A stretch of DNA of 25,096 nt from Candidatus Uhrbacteria bacterium (GCA_003453595.1 DMOG01000009.1:1-25096); one strand, 5' to 3'; positions 8,357 through 15,507 are shown, numbered from the stretch's first letter. Translations and numbers: made by a program. The notes: generated by a model from the letters alone, not told the origin.

Positions 8357-10057
8357 ATGTACTCACGCGAACAAGCAAAACAGGAAGTTGTAAACGCACT
8401 GAAGAAATATCTTGAAGTTGATTTGAGCATTGACGACATCGAGACTCCGCCTGATTTGACCCTGGGGGACTTTGCTTATCCAGTTTTCATCGCTGCCAAG
8501 AAAATGGAGAAAAAGCCATTTGAGTTAGCCAGCGAACTTGCGGCCAAAATCGGGCCCACAAAGTTTATTGAGAAAATCGAGGCCTCAGGACCTTATGTAA
8601 ACTTTACATTAAACATGGACGCCTTTGGGCAAAGTGTTTTGGCAGAGATTAAGGAAAAGAATACTGAGTATGGAAATCAAAATGTTGGTAATGGAAAAAA
8701 GATTTTAGTGGAATACGCTCAACCAAATACGCACAAAGAGTTTCATGTTGGTCATGTTCGCAACGCCATCTTTGGTCAGTCAGTTGTGAATTTGATGCGC
8801 GCAAATGGGTATAAGGTAGTCCCAGCCGCTTATATTGGAGACATTGGAGCGCATGTTGCCAAGGCGATTTGGGGAATGGAGAAATTTCACGCTGGAGAGA
8901 AATTTGAAAAAAGTGAGCGGGCGAAAAAGTTGGGCGAGATCTACACGCAAGCAACTAAAGCTGTTGAGGAGAACGAAGATTTTAAAAAAGAGATTGCGCA
9001 GATTCAGCAAAATCTTGAGCTTGATAAAGAACCTTGGTATTCACTTTGGAAGAAAACAAGACAGTGGAGTTTGGATCAATTCAAATCGATATTTAAAGAA
9101 CTTAAAATCAGCCCAGAGGTTTGGTATTTTGAAAGCGAAGTAGAAAAGCATGGAAAAGAGTTGGTACAAAAAATGCTGACTGACGGTATTGCCAAAAAGA
9201 GTGAAGGAGCCACTATTGTTGATTTGCAAGACGAAAGTTTGGGAGCATTTTTGATCTTGAAGTCTGATGGGTCGTCTCTTTATGCCACAAAAGATTTGGC
9301 TCTTGCTTTGCAAAAAGATAAGGATTACGGAGCTGACAGACAGCTTTTTATCGTGGATGTTCGTCAATCACTATACTTTGATCAGTTGTTTGCCACTCTT
9401 AGGCGTTTGCACTTCACCAAGCAACTCATTCATCTTTCCTATGACATGGTAAATCTTCCAGAAGGCACGATGTCGTCTCGTGTTGGGAATATTGTTACTT
9501 ATGAGCAACTGCGCGACACCATGGTTGAGCATCTAATTGGTGAGACCAAAAAGCGTCATGAGGATTGGGCGGAAAAGAAGGTTGCTAAGGTTGCCAAGGA
9601 AATGGCAATTGCTTCCATGACTTTTATGATGCTTCGTCAGGACTCACAGTCAATAATTACTTTTGACATGGATGAGGCACTTAAGTCTGACGGCTTTACT
9701 GCTCCATATTTGCTTTACACCATTGCTCGAATTGAAAGTATTAAAAAGAAAACATCTGTTAAGCCTAAGATTGTGGTAGCACAACTTACTCACAAACTTG
9801 AGCGAAAGTTAATCAGACATCTTTCGCAGTTGCCTGATGTTGTTGAGCGAGCTGGTGTTTGTTATCAACTTTCACCAATTGCACTGTGGTGTTTTGAGCT
9901 TTCACAGCTCTTTAATGAGTACTATCATGAGGTGAGAATTTTGGATGATGATATCAAAGAAAGGATGCAGGCTCGTTTGGCATTATTGGACGCCGTTGAA
10001 AAAACAATGCAAAATGCATTAAGCATATTAAATATTGATACTCTTAAAGAAATGTAG
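8357..10057 (+). CDS. argS: Arginyl-tRNA synthetase
   Basis: Charges tRNA-Arg with arginine (class I). The 566 residues comprise an N-terminal Add1-type domain (about 1-110, with 'LTLGDFAYPVFIAAKK' and 'EASGPYVNF'). The catalytic domain follows with 'VEYAQPNTHKEFHVGHVRNA' (HVGH 130-133), and the KMSKS position is occupied by GTMSSRVGN (370-378), the usual ArgRS form lacking lysines. A C-terminal DALR anticodon-binding domain ends with 'ELSQLFNEYYHEVRIL'. It starts 9 bases after tyrS, and the bactofilin ATG follows its stop after a single base, so translation is probably coupled. Confidence 0.97.
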   Translation: MYSREQAKQEVVNALKKYLEVDLSIDDIETPPDLTLGDFAYPVFIAAKKMEKKPFELASELAAKIGPTKFIEKIEASGPYVNFTLNMDAFGQSVLAEIKEKNTEYGNQNVGNGKKILVEYAQPNTHKEFHVGHVRNAIFGQSVVNLMRANGYKVVPAAYIGDIGAHVAKAIWGMEKFHAGEKFEKSERAKKLGEIYTQATKAVEENEDFKKEIAQIQQNLELDKEPWYSLWKKTRQWSLDQFKSIFKELKISPEVWYFESEVEKHGKELVQKMLTDGIAKKSEGATIVDLQDESLGAFLILKSDGSSLYATKDLALALQKDKDYGADRQLFIVDVRQSLYFDQLFATLRRLHFTKQLIHLSYDMVNLPEGTMSSRVGNIVTYEQLRDTMVEHLIGETKKRHEDWAEKKVAKVAKEMAIASMTFMMLRQDSQSIITFDMDEALKSDGFTAPYLLYTIARIESIKKKTSVKPKIVVAQLTHKLERKLIRHLSQLPDVVERAGVCYQLSPIALWCFELSQLFNEYYHEVRILDDDIKERMQARLALLDAVEKTMQNALSILNIDTLKEM

Positions 10058-10058
10058 T

Positions 10059-10430
10059 ATGGCTAAGAATCAAGGATCAGAAACGATTATTGCGCACGGC
10101 GTGCGTGTGGAGGGAGACTTTGTAAGCGATGGAGATGTGGTAATTGAGGGGGAAGTTGCCGGAAATGTGCAAGCTGCTGGAGATTTGCGCATTGGCGATC
10201 AAGCGAAAATTCATGCTGATGTGATTGCTCGTAATGCAGTTGTGTCTGGTGAAATTCGTGGAAACCTTCAGGTTTCGGAAAAACTTGAGTTGCTTGCTTC
10301 ATCAAGAATGATAGGTGATATTGTGGCAAGTATTTTGTCTGTCGCTTCTGGCGCACAGATCAATGGAAAAATAACCATGGACGGAAGAGAGATTAAGGTT
10401 AAGAAAGAGGAGAAGGAGAGTGAGGATTAA
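10059..10430 (+). CDS. Bactofilin-family cytoskeletal protein
   Basis: The 123-residue protein is built of short glycine/valine-rich beta-helix turns ('GVRVEGDFVSDGDVVIEGEVAGNVQAAG', 'AVVSGEIRGNLQVSEKLELL'), the hallmark of bactofilins (DUF583), which polymerise into membrane-associated filaments involved in cell shape and wall synthesis. A charged lysine/glutamate tail follows the core. The ATG at 10059 is one base after the argS stop. An upstream TTG-type start at 10035 would only add residues overlapping argS, so it is not used. This is the last gene of the tyrS-argS unit; a dispersed repeat with strong hairpins follows directly. Confidence 0.9.
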   Translation: MAKNQGSETIIAHGVRVEGDFVSDGDVVIEGEVAGNVQAAGDLRIGDQAKIHADVIARNAVVSGEIRGNLQVSEKLELLASSRMIGDIVASILSVASGAQINGKITMDGREIKVKKEEKESED

Positions 10431-10431
10431 A

Positions 10432-10523
10432 GAGAACGAAGACCTCCCCTGACCCCTCCTTCGTAAGGAGGGGAAGTCGAGACTCGGACTCTCCCCCTTA
10501 CGAAGGGGGAGTTGGAGGGGGTT
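10432..10523. repeat. Long dispersed repeat (CCTCCCC family), full copy
   Basis: Two hairpin halves, CCCCTCCTTCG-TAAGGAGGGG and CTCCCCCTTACGAAGGGGGAG, are joined by AAGTCGAGACTCGGAC. The right end, GGAGGGGGTT, provides a Shine-Dalgarno-like GGAGG for the next gene. Near-identical full copy at 15944-16034; relatives at 11289, 16440, 23617 and 24418. Confidence 0.9.
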
Positions 10524-10538
10524 ATTTCGATTGTGCCT

Positions 10539-11285
10539 ATGTACTATTATGTCTACGATGAATTTATTCAAGACCCTCGCTTTGAACGCGATCTAGCATT
10601 AATTGAAACACGCGTGACTGACTTGGGGATTGCCGGCAAAATTGCGCGGTTGGCACTTTTTCGTGATCCAAAAGAATTGATTCGTGACGAGATTCGCAAA
10701 GGCGCCAAAACTATCGTGGCTGTTGGCAATGATGTGACTCTTCGTAGGGTGATTGATGCAGTTGGAGATACAGGCGCAGTAATTGGTACAATCCCGCTTG
10801 GCAAAGATAATCTTATGTTGTCTGACATCCTTGGGATTCCAGTTGGAGTTGAGGCCTGCGACATATTATCAGCCAGAATAATTGAGCAGCTTGATACTGG
10901 GGAAGTAAATGGCCGACGATTTTTACATACTGTTAGCGCACCTCAAGTTTCTCAGCTTGAAGTTCAGGTTGAGCGAACTTATAAACTCAAGGCATATAAA
11001 AAATGTTCACTTGAAGTTCGTAATTTAGCAATTGCTGACGAAGATGTTCGCGCAGCTAATCCAGTTGATGGCAAACTTGAGTGTGTATTGCGTACTCTAG
11101 CTAAAGGATTATTTAGAAAAAATAAATATAATGTTTCCATTGTGCCGGCCAAAGAATTTCATGTGACACTTAGCGAAATCGTAAAGTGTCAAGCTGACGG
11201 AGAAGAATTTGAAAGTAATGAGTTAAGATTCAAGATTATTCCCAAGGCATTGAAAGTGATAACGGGAAAGGGGAGGAAGTTCTAA
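10539..11285 (+). CDS. Diacylglycerol-kinase-catalytic-fold protein with altered nucleotide motif
   Basis: The 248-residue protein (from ATG 10539) resembles the DAGK/sphingosine-kinase/NAD-kinase fold. 'TIVAVGNDVTL' aligns with the GGDGT motif and 'GTIPLGKDNLMLSDILGIP' with the second block 'G.iPlGTgND.A..lgip'. In functional lipid kinases GGDGT binds ATP; here it is GNDVT (63-67), and the second block is KDN instead of TGND, so activity is doubtful or shifted. The C-terminal half is beta-rich, as in the DAGK second domain. Start choice: TTG 10512 and GTG 10533 are in frame and lie in or next to the repeat; ATG 10539 is preferred. The repeat's GGAGGGG (10515-10521) would serve GTG 10533 better. 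The cellular substrate is unknown. Confidence 0.7.
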   Translation: MYYYVYDEFIQDPRFERDLALIETRVTDLGIAGKIARLALFRDPKELIRDEIRKGAKTIVAVGNDVTLRRVIDAVGDTGAVIGTIPLGKDNLMLSDILGIPVGVEACDILSARIIEQLDTGEVNGRRFLHTVSAPQVSQLEVQVERTYKLKAYKKCSLEVRNLAIADEDVRAANPVDGKLECVLRTLAKGLFRKNKYNVSIVPAKEFHVTLSEIVKCQADGEEFESNELRFKIIPKALKVITGKGRKF

Positions 11286-11288
11286 GCT

Positions 11289-11324
11289 CACACCCCTCCT
11301 TCCCAAGGAGGGGTTAGGGGTGGT
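11289..11324. repeat. Short dispersed repeat (half copy of the CCTCCCC family)
   Basis: A 9-bp perfect hairpin (CCCCTCCTT-CCC-AAGGAGGGG) followed by TTAGGGGTGG, 3 bases after the DAGK-like gene. It may also stop its transcript, although no long T-run follows immediately. Confidence 0.75.
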
Positions 11325-11375
11325 TGCCTATTATTTTTTTTCTACCCTGATGACAGGAAGGGTCTTCTTGTAAAT

Positions 11376-11409
11376 CAAAATCCCACTAGATTTCTCTAGA
11401 GGGATTTTG
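11376..11409 (-). terminator. Terminator of the tRNA-Leu gene
   Basis: CAAAATCCCACTAGA / TCTAGAGGGATTTTG pairs over 15 positions with one A-A mismatch and a TTTC loop, directly downstream of the minus-strand tRNA. Confidence 0.7.
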
Positions 11410-11411
11410 TT

Positions 11412-11498
11412 TGGTGCGAACGGCGGGACTCGAACCCGCACAGGATTACTCCCACCAGCCCCTCAAGCTGGCGTGTCTACCAGTTCCACCACGTTCGC
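11412..11498 (-). tRNA. tRNA-Leu (anticodon GAG)
   Basis: Read on the minus strand, acceptor arms GCGAACG / CGTTCGC enclose a cloverleaf with D-loop TGGTAGA, anticodon stem CCAGC/GCTGG with loop TTGAGGG (anticodon GAG), a long class II variable arm and the T-loop TTCGAGT. The discriminator is A and CCA is encoded (11412-11414). It reads leucine codons CUC/CUU. A consensus promoter lies just upstream. Confidence 0.95.
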
Positions 11499-11511
11499 AA
11501 TTTGCTTGAAA

Positions 11512-11540
11512 AATATACTTAATCTACAGGCTCTTGTCAA
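11512..11540 (-). promoter_or_regulatory. Strong sigma-70-type promoter of tRNA-Leu
   Basis: On the minus strand TTGACA (11535-11540), a 17-base spacer and TATATT (11512-11517), ending 13 bases before the mature tRNA 5' end. This shows the -10/-35 rules used by this organism. Confidence 0.85.
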
Positions 11541-11571
11541 TCATTATTAAATTTGATATCCTCTCAACGCA

Positions 11572-11600
11572 CTTAAAAATGCATGGCTCGCGATTATATT
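11572..11600 (+). promoter_or_regulatory. Likely promoter of tRNA-Val
   Basis: TATATT at 11595-11600 lies 18 bases before the tRNA 5' end. The -35 region (CTTAAA, 11572-11577) at 17-base spacing is weak. Confidence 0.45.
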
Positions 11601-11618
11601 TTAAAGCGAACTAATAAA

Positions 11619-11695
11619 GGGTGTTTAGCTCAGTTGGCTAGAGCATCTCGTTTACACCGAGAGGGTCGGGGGTTCGAGCCCCTCAACACCCACCA
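11619..11695 (+). tRNA. tRNA-Val (anticodon UAC)
   Basis: Acceptor GGGTGTT / AACACCC, D-arm AGCTCAGTTGGCTAGAGC, anticodon stem TCTCG/CGAGA with loop TTTACAC (anticodon TAC), T-arm GGGGG-TTCGAGC-CCCTC, discriminator A and encoded CCA (11693-11695). It is the substrate of the ValS encoded in this window. Confidence 0.96.
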
Positions 11696-11700
11696 AAAAG

Positions 11701-11727
11701 GAATCTACTTAGTAGGTTCTTTTTTTT
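11701..11727 (+). terminator. Terminator of tRNA-Val
   Basis: GAATCTA / TAGGTTC stem (one wobble) followed by a run of eight T's, 5 bases after the CCA end. Confidence 0.8.
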
Positions 11728-11830
11728 GTTAATCTAATTATATAAAAAGTCCATAGTCCGACCTGACCCCTCAACATCATTTCCTCAGAGCTTACTGCTC
11801 AGTTGCCCACGAAATGACGGGGTGTTTTGT

Positions 11831-11858
11831 TTGACCTTTTTTTACTCTCATGTAAAGC
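11831..11858 (+). promoter_or_regulatory. Possible promoter of the GNAT gene
   Basis: TTGACC (11831-11836), a 16-base spacer, then TAAAGC (11853-11858), about 30 bases before the start codon. The -10 is weak. The rest of 11728-11830 holds a short inverted repeat (TCATTTC / GAAATGA) and nothing else I recognise. Confidence 0.3.
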
Positions 11859-11888
11859 TAGTCTTCTGCACCTTTCCTTGGAGTGATC

Positions 11889-12437
11889 ATGCAACGAATT
11901 GCCGCACGCGACGACATGTCTGCGGTCGTTCGGATCGCAGAAACAGTCCAACTCAACGTCTCCAGTCCTGATCCCGCACTTTTTTACATAGGATTCCTCG
12001 TCTACACACTGAGCGAAAGCCAGTATGCTAGGCGGCTCAACCCATTCTTCACCGTAGGTGGCGAAGGTGGTGCGACGGATGGTTTCCTAATGTGTTACGA
12101 GAGTAGCTTCCTGCGAGATCTAGTCGAATACGGTTCTGTCTCACATCAAGATGGCGCTGTAGACTTCCTCGCAAAACAAGGCGGTCGGTTCATCTTCGGT
12201 GATCAGATCGGAGTCGACCCAAGCTGCAATCATAGAGGCCTTGGCACGAAGCTCATGCAGGATATGTTTACACGTATGCGCCGTGAAGCTATCACGACGA
12301 TGTATGTGACGATCCTGCACGAACCCGTACGCAACGAGGTGTCCATCGCTTTCTGCACCAAGCTGGGAGCGACCTGTATCGCAGAAGCCGTAAATCAGGA
12401 CGGCCTGGCGTGGGGTATCTATCGATTCGAACCGTGA
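11889..12437 (+). CDS. GNAT-family N-acetyltransferase
   Basis: The 182-residue protein starts 'MQRIAARDDMSAVVRIAE', as GNAT proteins often do. Its acetyl-CoA-binding motif A is CNHRGLGTKLMQDMF (R116-G117-L118-G119 as the R/Q-x-x-G-x-G/A loop), with 'YVTILHEPVRNEVSIAFCTKLGA' near the end. It would transfer an acetyl group from acetyl-CoA to an unknown amine. The ATG at 11889 is chosen because GGAG sits 5 bases upstream (11880-11883); a GTG at 11883 is in frame. The base composition is visibly richer in G+C, and codons end in C/G more often than in neighbouring genes, which are AT-rich. It lies between an intact tRNA-Val and a tRNA 3' fragment, which points to horizontal gain. Confidence 0.85.
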   Translation: MQRIAARDDMSAVVRIAETVQLNVSSPDPALFYIGFLVYTLSESQYARRLNPFFTVGGEGGATDGFLMCYESSFLRDLVEYGSVSHQDGAVDFLAKQGGRFIFGDQIGVDPSCNHRGLGTKLMQDMFTRMRREAITTMYVTILHEPVRNEVSIAFCTKLGATCIAEAVNQDGLAWGIYRFEP

Positions 12438-12635
12438 TAAGCGGTCGGTCGGCAGATACCTTTTTTGCTTTCTGCGATAAATGGCAATCAAATTTTGTGA
12501 CCACCATGTGACCATATTTCACCAACACGGGATTACTGCGGGGACTAGCGGGACTGGAGAGACAATACGTTGACCTTGTGTTTGTTGCTTAATCTATGTT
12601 CTGGCTTGATATTGTTACTTCGCTAACTTTCGCAC
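12438..12635. other. Non-coding stretch after the GNAT gene
   Basis: About 200 bases with no convincing gene. The first part keeps the GC-rich composition of the GNAT gene and holds two GTGACCA repeats near 12497-12511. The remainder is AT-richer and runs into the tRNA fragment. Confidence 0.5.
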
Positions 12636-12666
12636 GTTGGGGGTTCGAGTCCCTCAACATCCACCA
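12636..12666 (+). pseudogene. 3' fragment of a tRNA gene (T-arm, acceptor 3' strand, CCA)
   Basis: A T-arm GGGGG-TTCGAGT-CCCTC is followed by AACATCC, A and CCA, closely matching the 3' end of tRNA-Val at 11666-11695 but with AACATCC for AACACCC. No matching 5' acceptor strand (GGATGTT), D-arm or anticodon arm is present upstream. It is either the remnant of a second tandem tRNA or an attachment-site-like duplicate. Confidence 0.75.
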
Positions 12667-12697
12667 CAAAAACCACAGTTCATCTGTGGTTTTTGTG
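12665..12697 (+). terminator. Intrinsic terminator behind the tRNA fragment
   Basis: A perfect 14-bp stem CACAAAAACCACAG / CTGTGGTTTTTGTG with a TTCAT loop. It overlaps the CCA of the tRNA fragment, consistent with being the terminator of a former complete tRNA gene. Confidence 0.75.
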
Positions 12698-12737
12698 TAT
12701 AGCGTGGATAAGGATTTTTAGTTACACTGATGTCTAT

Positions 12738-13355
12738 ATGAAATACAAAGTAATTTTATTTGATGCTGATGGGGTGACTGTAGATTCGGGTGTTATGTTC
12801 TCTCAAAAGCTGGAAAGTGATTATGGTATTTCGCCAGAGAAGACATGCTCATTTTTCAAGGGGATATTTCAAGAGTGCATGTTTGGCAGGGCCGACCTTA
12901 AAGAAGAGCTTGGGAAAGTTATAGAGGATTGGGGTTGGACAAAGAGTACAAATGAGATGCTAAAAGAGTGGTTTGATTTTGAAAATTTTCCAAATAAGGA
13001 AATGTTTGAGCTGATAAAACAACTTCGAGAGCAAGGTGTTAAATGCTATCTTGCTACCAATCAGGAAAAATATCGAGGCGAGTATATGCGACACGAGATG
13101 AATTTTGATAAGCTATTTGATGGACTTTTTATATCTGCTGAGGTTGGTTATAAGAAAAAAGATCCAAGATTTTTTGAAGAGGTATATGGAGAGTTAAATC
13201 AAGCAGGCCAAAACTTGAGTACATTATTGACTCAGAAAGGTCAGGTGCTTTTCATCGACAATGAAGAAGAGAATATAAAGTCTGCCAAAGAATTTGGCAT
13301 GCAGACCCATTTATTTACAAATATCAACGAGCTTAAAAAGGTATTAGCAGAATAA
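12738..13355 (+). CDS. HAD-superfamily hydrolase
   Basis: The 205-residue protein (from ATG 12738) carries all four haloacid-dehalogenase motifs: I, LFDADGVTVDS with nucleophile D9 and D11; II, 'CYLATNQ'; III, the lysine in 'GYKKKDPRFFEEVYG'; IV, 'VLFIDNEEENIKSAKEFG'. An alpha-helical cap lies between motifs I and II, so it is a C1-capped phosphatase/phosphotransferase of the phosphoglycolate phosphatase or beta-phosphoglucomutase kind. The substrate cannot be told. An upstream in-frame start (12693) lies in the terminator hairpin and adds unrelated residues, so it is rejected. It is followed by a terminator shared with the converging gene. Confidence 0.88.
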   Translation: MKYKVILFDADGVTVDSGVMFSQKLESDYGISPEKTCSFFKGIFQECMFGRADLKEELGKVIEDWGWTKSTNEMLKEWFDFENFPNKEMFELIKQLREQGVKCYLATNQEKYRGEYMRHEMNFDKLFDGLFISAEVGYKKKDPRFFEEVYGELNQAGQNLSTLLTQKGQVLFIDNEEENIKSAKEFGMQTHLFTNINELKKVLAE

Positions 13356-13370
13356 AATCAAGACTTTTCA

Positions 13371-13396
13371 AAAACACCTTCCCACGAGGGTGTTTT
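13371..13396. terminator. Bidirectional terminator between the HAD gene and the metallopeptidase-like gene
   Basis: AAAACACCTTC / GAGGGTGTTTT form an 11-bp stem (one wobble) with loop CCAC. The A and T flanks suit both directions. Confidence 0.8.
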
Positions 13397-13407
13397 GTTT
13401 CATTGAT

Positions 13408-14412
13408 TTAAGATTTTTTGTCCAAAGCACTCAGTTGTCTTAAAACGCGTCCGGCTAGTTTGCTAACCGCACTATCGTTTTGTCTTGCGGATAGGTCTTG
13501 AAATATTTGGTCTAATATTTGGAATCGTCTGTTGCAAAAATCACGTAGCGTTCGAGTTTGGGTGGTTTTGGCCCCGTCGGTTGCTAAATACATCATAACA
13601 GAATCAGCGAAGTCTTCTGTTTCTCCAGCATCATGTAATTTTGGATATTTAGTTCTAACAGAATACTCTGACACATTATTGCCGTCAGCTGTCATAGCAT
13701 GTTTCCATACTTCACCTGGATTGATTGTACCCTTTAGATATCTAGCAATAGCATGACCTATTTCATGATAAGTAGTTTCAATAACATCCTTCATTGAGAG
13801 ATTGTCTTGATCTATATACAAAGTCAAAACTTTTCTATCTGAAAATAAAGATGCCTCGGCTTTAAAATTACCAGCCTTGTCAGTATTTTGTGGATGAATT
13901 TGTATTTCATCAAAAATTTCCATACATTGTGCCGGAATAGAACCAACAATACTATCTATGAGCCCAGAGGTGTCTAGCGAGTCATCTTTAAATGCCGCAT
14001 CATAGACTTTGATTTTTCTAGAATGCCTAGAGCCATTGCGCAAATTATAAGAATACTCTTTAGCTTTTATATTTCTTGGCTGTGCCACGATTTCACTTTC
14101 TGTCCCTGTTTCCCGATCTTTTACTCTTAATATTCCTTTATTTATTTCCAGAATTTCGTAGACCTCTCCGCTACGATTAAAAATAAGGTTACCTTTCTGA
14201 GCAAGTTTGAGGATGTCCATATCCCATCCTTCTCTTCCGAGTCTTTCTCTGCTAGATATGTTTAGAATTGCATCTTTGCCTGAGGCCAGCCTTGTGGCTG
14301 AAACTCTTGGTATTTCAACACCCGTTTCAACTACTGGCAAAGAATCATAAATATCTTCTGCAAATCTTTGTTTCATCACCTCTGGCCTGCGTGGATTGTA
14401 GTCCATTGACAT
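13408..14412 (-). CDS. HEXXH zinc-metallopeptidase-like protein, unknown substrate
   Basis: In this 334-residue protein, residues 212-220 read ETTYHEIGH, the HEXXH zinc motif (H216, E217, H220). A likely third ligand is E266 in 'ETEDFADSVMMYL', at the gluzincin-type position. The spacing, with 'SEYS' between, recalls anthrax-lethal-factor/Pro-Pro-endopeptidase-like folds (M34-type); this is a resemblance, not an assignment. Residues 80-130 look like a small beta-domain ('NLIFNRSGEVYEILEINKGILRVKDRETG'). No signal peptide or membrane segment is seen, so it may act in the cytoplasm or be exported by an unrecognised route. The N-terminus is poorly conserved-looking and charged. There is no Shine-Dalgarno site; a good promoter lies 21 bases upstream. 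It stands alone, convergent with the HAD gene. Confidence 0.7.
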   Translation of the reverse strand: MSMDYNPRRPEVMKQRFAEDIYDSLPVVETGVEIPRVSATRLASGKDAILNISSRERLGREGWDMDILKLAQKGNLIFNRSGEVYEILEINKGILRVKDRETGTESEIVAQPRNIKAKEYSYNLRNGSRHSRKIKVYDAAFKDDSLDTSGLIDSIVGSIPAQCMEIFDEIQIHPQNTDKAGNFKAEASLFSDRKVLTLYIDQDNLSMKDVIETTYHEIGHAIARYLKGTINPGEVWKHAMTADGNNVSEYSVRTKYPKLHDAGETEDFADSVMMYLATDGAKTTQTRTLRDFCNRRFQILDQIFQDLSARQNDSAVSKLAGRVLRQLSALDKKS

Positions 14413-14433
14413 ATGTTGTTTGATTATGACTAA

Positions 14434-14462
14434 ATTTTAGCAGTTTTGCGGACAATTATCAA
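14434..14462 (-). promoter_or_regulatory. Promoter of the metallopeptidase-like gene
   Basis: On the minus strand TTGATA (14457-14462), a 17-base spacer, then an extended -10 TGC-TAAAAT (hexamer 14434-14439), 21 bases before the ATG. Confidence 0.65.
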
Positions 14463-14520
14463 AGAAATTTCTATAAATAAAAGCACCCCACTCATTTTTT
14501 TATTCTTGTGGATCAAAAAT

Positions 14521-14549
14521 CTGTCAGTGTTGGCGATCGATGATATACT
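14521..14549 (+). promoter_or_regulatory. Promoter of the small membrane protein gene; leaderless transcript likely
   Basis: CTGTCA (14521-14526), 17-base spacer, TATACT (14544-14549). The ATG at 14558 lies 9 bases after the -10, so the message would start almost at the start codon. Confidence 0.5.
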
Positions 14550-14557
14550 TGTTCTAT

Positions 14558-14809
14558 ATGGGAGATTTTATTTTAAATGTTCTTATTGGTTTGGTGATTA
14601 TAGCTATTGGAATTTCCATGGCTTGGAAAACAGAATGGTATTTACGGATGATAGGTCGCAGTGCTTGGGCAGAGACAAATCTTGGTGACGGCGGAACTCG
14701 GCTTTTGTACAAGCTTATCGGAATTGCTGGCTGTATTATTGGAATTATTATAGTCACAGATTTATGGGATAATTTTTTGATGTGGATTCTTGGGCCACTT
14801 ATAAGGTAA
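14558..14809 (+). CDS. Small two-span membrane protein of unknown function
   Basis: The 83-residue protein has a hydrophobic segment at about 4-22 (FILNVLIGLVIIAIGISMA), a polar middle with 'WKTEWYLRMIGRSAWAETNLGDGGT', and a second hydrophobic segment at about 55-75 ('LIGIAGCIIGIIIVTDLW'). The conserved-looking middle suggests a real family rather than a chance ORF, but I do not recognise it. A start at 14540 (ATG) would add six residues and lies before or on the proposed -10; ATG 14558 fits the promoter better. The methyltransferase gene follows 39 bases downstream. Confidence 0.6.
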   Translation: MGDFILNVLIGLVIIAIGISMAWKTEWYLRMIGRSAWAETNLGDGGTRLLYKLIGIAGCIIGIIIVTDLWDNFLMWILGPLIR

Positions 14810-14848
14810 ATATTCACTAGTTCGCTGTGAAAATTTAGTAACAAAATT

Positions 14849-15397
14849 ATGTCAGAAGCAAGCGCATTACTTGATGCAAAAAAAATTCTAAATGATATTC
14901 ATCTAAAATCTGGAGATAAGGTGGCTGATTTTGGGGCTGGTCGGACTGGGCATTTTGTTTTTCCAGCTGCGCAGATTGTGGGAGATGAGGGCACGGTTTA
15001 TGCTGTTGATCTTGTCAAAGAGGTGTTAGAGATGATTGATGGTCGTCGAAAACTTTTTGGAATTTTGAACTTACATACTCTGTGGGGAGATTTTGAACGG
15101 GAAGGTGGAGTGCGTATTGCGGAGCATTCTTTGGATTGGGTTTTTGTGGTGAATAATGTTTGGTGTGTAAAAGATATTGGAGTGTTAGCACATGAGATCA
15201 AACGCGTGCTAAAGCCTGAGGGAAAAATCTTGGTTGTTGACTGGTTGCGTGACGCGCAAAATCCAGCTGCACCGCCAAAAGAGCAAAGAATGGAGGCTAT
15301 GCAGGTTGAAGCTAGGTTTTTAAAAGAAGGAATTACCAAAGAACTTGATTTGTATATTAACTCAACTCACTGGGGTATAGTTTTTAACCAAGGTTGA
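14849..15397 (+). CDS. Class I SAM-dependent methyltransferase
   Basis: The 182-residue protein has the Rossmann-type SAM fold: motif I VADFGAGRTGH (31-41), the acidic residue ending strand 2 in 'VYAVDLVKEVLEMI', 'LDWVFVVNNVWCVKD' as motif IV/V region, and 'EIKRVLKPEGKILVVDW' as the post-I signature. It resembles ubiE/UbiG-type small-molecule methyltransferases, but no substrate-specific region is recognisable. The end is shorter than many family members. It may be co-transcribed with the small membrane protein upstream (39-base gap). No clear Shine-Dalgarno site. Confidence 0.85.
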   Translation: MSEASALLDAKKILNDIHLKSGDKVADFGAGRTGHFVFPAAQIVGDEGTVYAVDLVKEVLEMIDGRRKLFGILNLHTLWGDFEREGGVRIAEHSLDWVFVVNNVWCVKDIGVLAHEIKRVLKPEGKILVVDWLRDAQNPAAPPKEQRMEAMQVEARFLKEGITKELDLYINSTHWGIVFNQG

Positions 15398-15431
15398 CGA
15401 TAGCCCCTAAAATTAGTAATATCTTGGCACT

Positions 15432-15507
15432 TGTCATTCCTGCGAAAGCAGGAATCCATCAGCTATCGTTCGATAGGCGCTGGATCCCTGGTCAAGCCAG
15501 GGATGAC
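15432..15507. repeat. Dispersed double-hairpin repeat
   Basis: Two hairpins, ATTCCTGCGAAAGCAGGAAT and ATCCCTGGTCAAGCCAGGGAT, flank a central palindrome CTATCGTTCGATAG, and the whole is bounded by TGTCAT ... ATGACT. Elements of this type are scattered in many bacterial genomes. It lies between the methyltransferase and the next gene and may end the upstream transcript. Confidence 0.8.

Noticed and set aside
12141..12515. Minus-strand frame opposite the GNAT gene
   Set aside because: It is a shadow of the GC-rich GNAT coding sequence, without start signals.
12560..12666. A complete second tRNA gene
   Set aside because: Only the T-arm, acceptor 3' strand and CCA are recognisable; no 5' acceptor strand, D-arm or anticodon stem can be paired.
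14446..14688. Alternative 80-residue frame overlapping the small membrane protein
   Set aside because: No start signals, no family-like composition, and it overlaps the better-supported frame with a promoter at the right distance.
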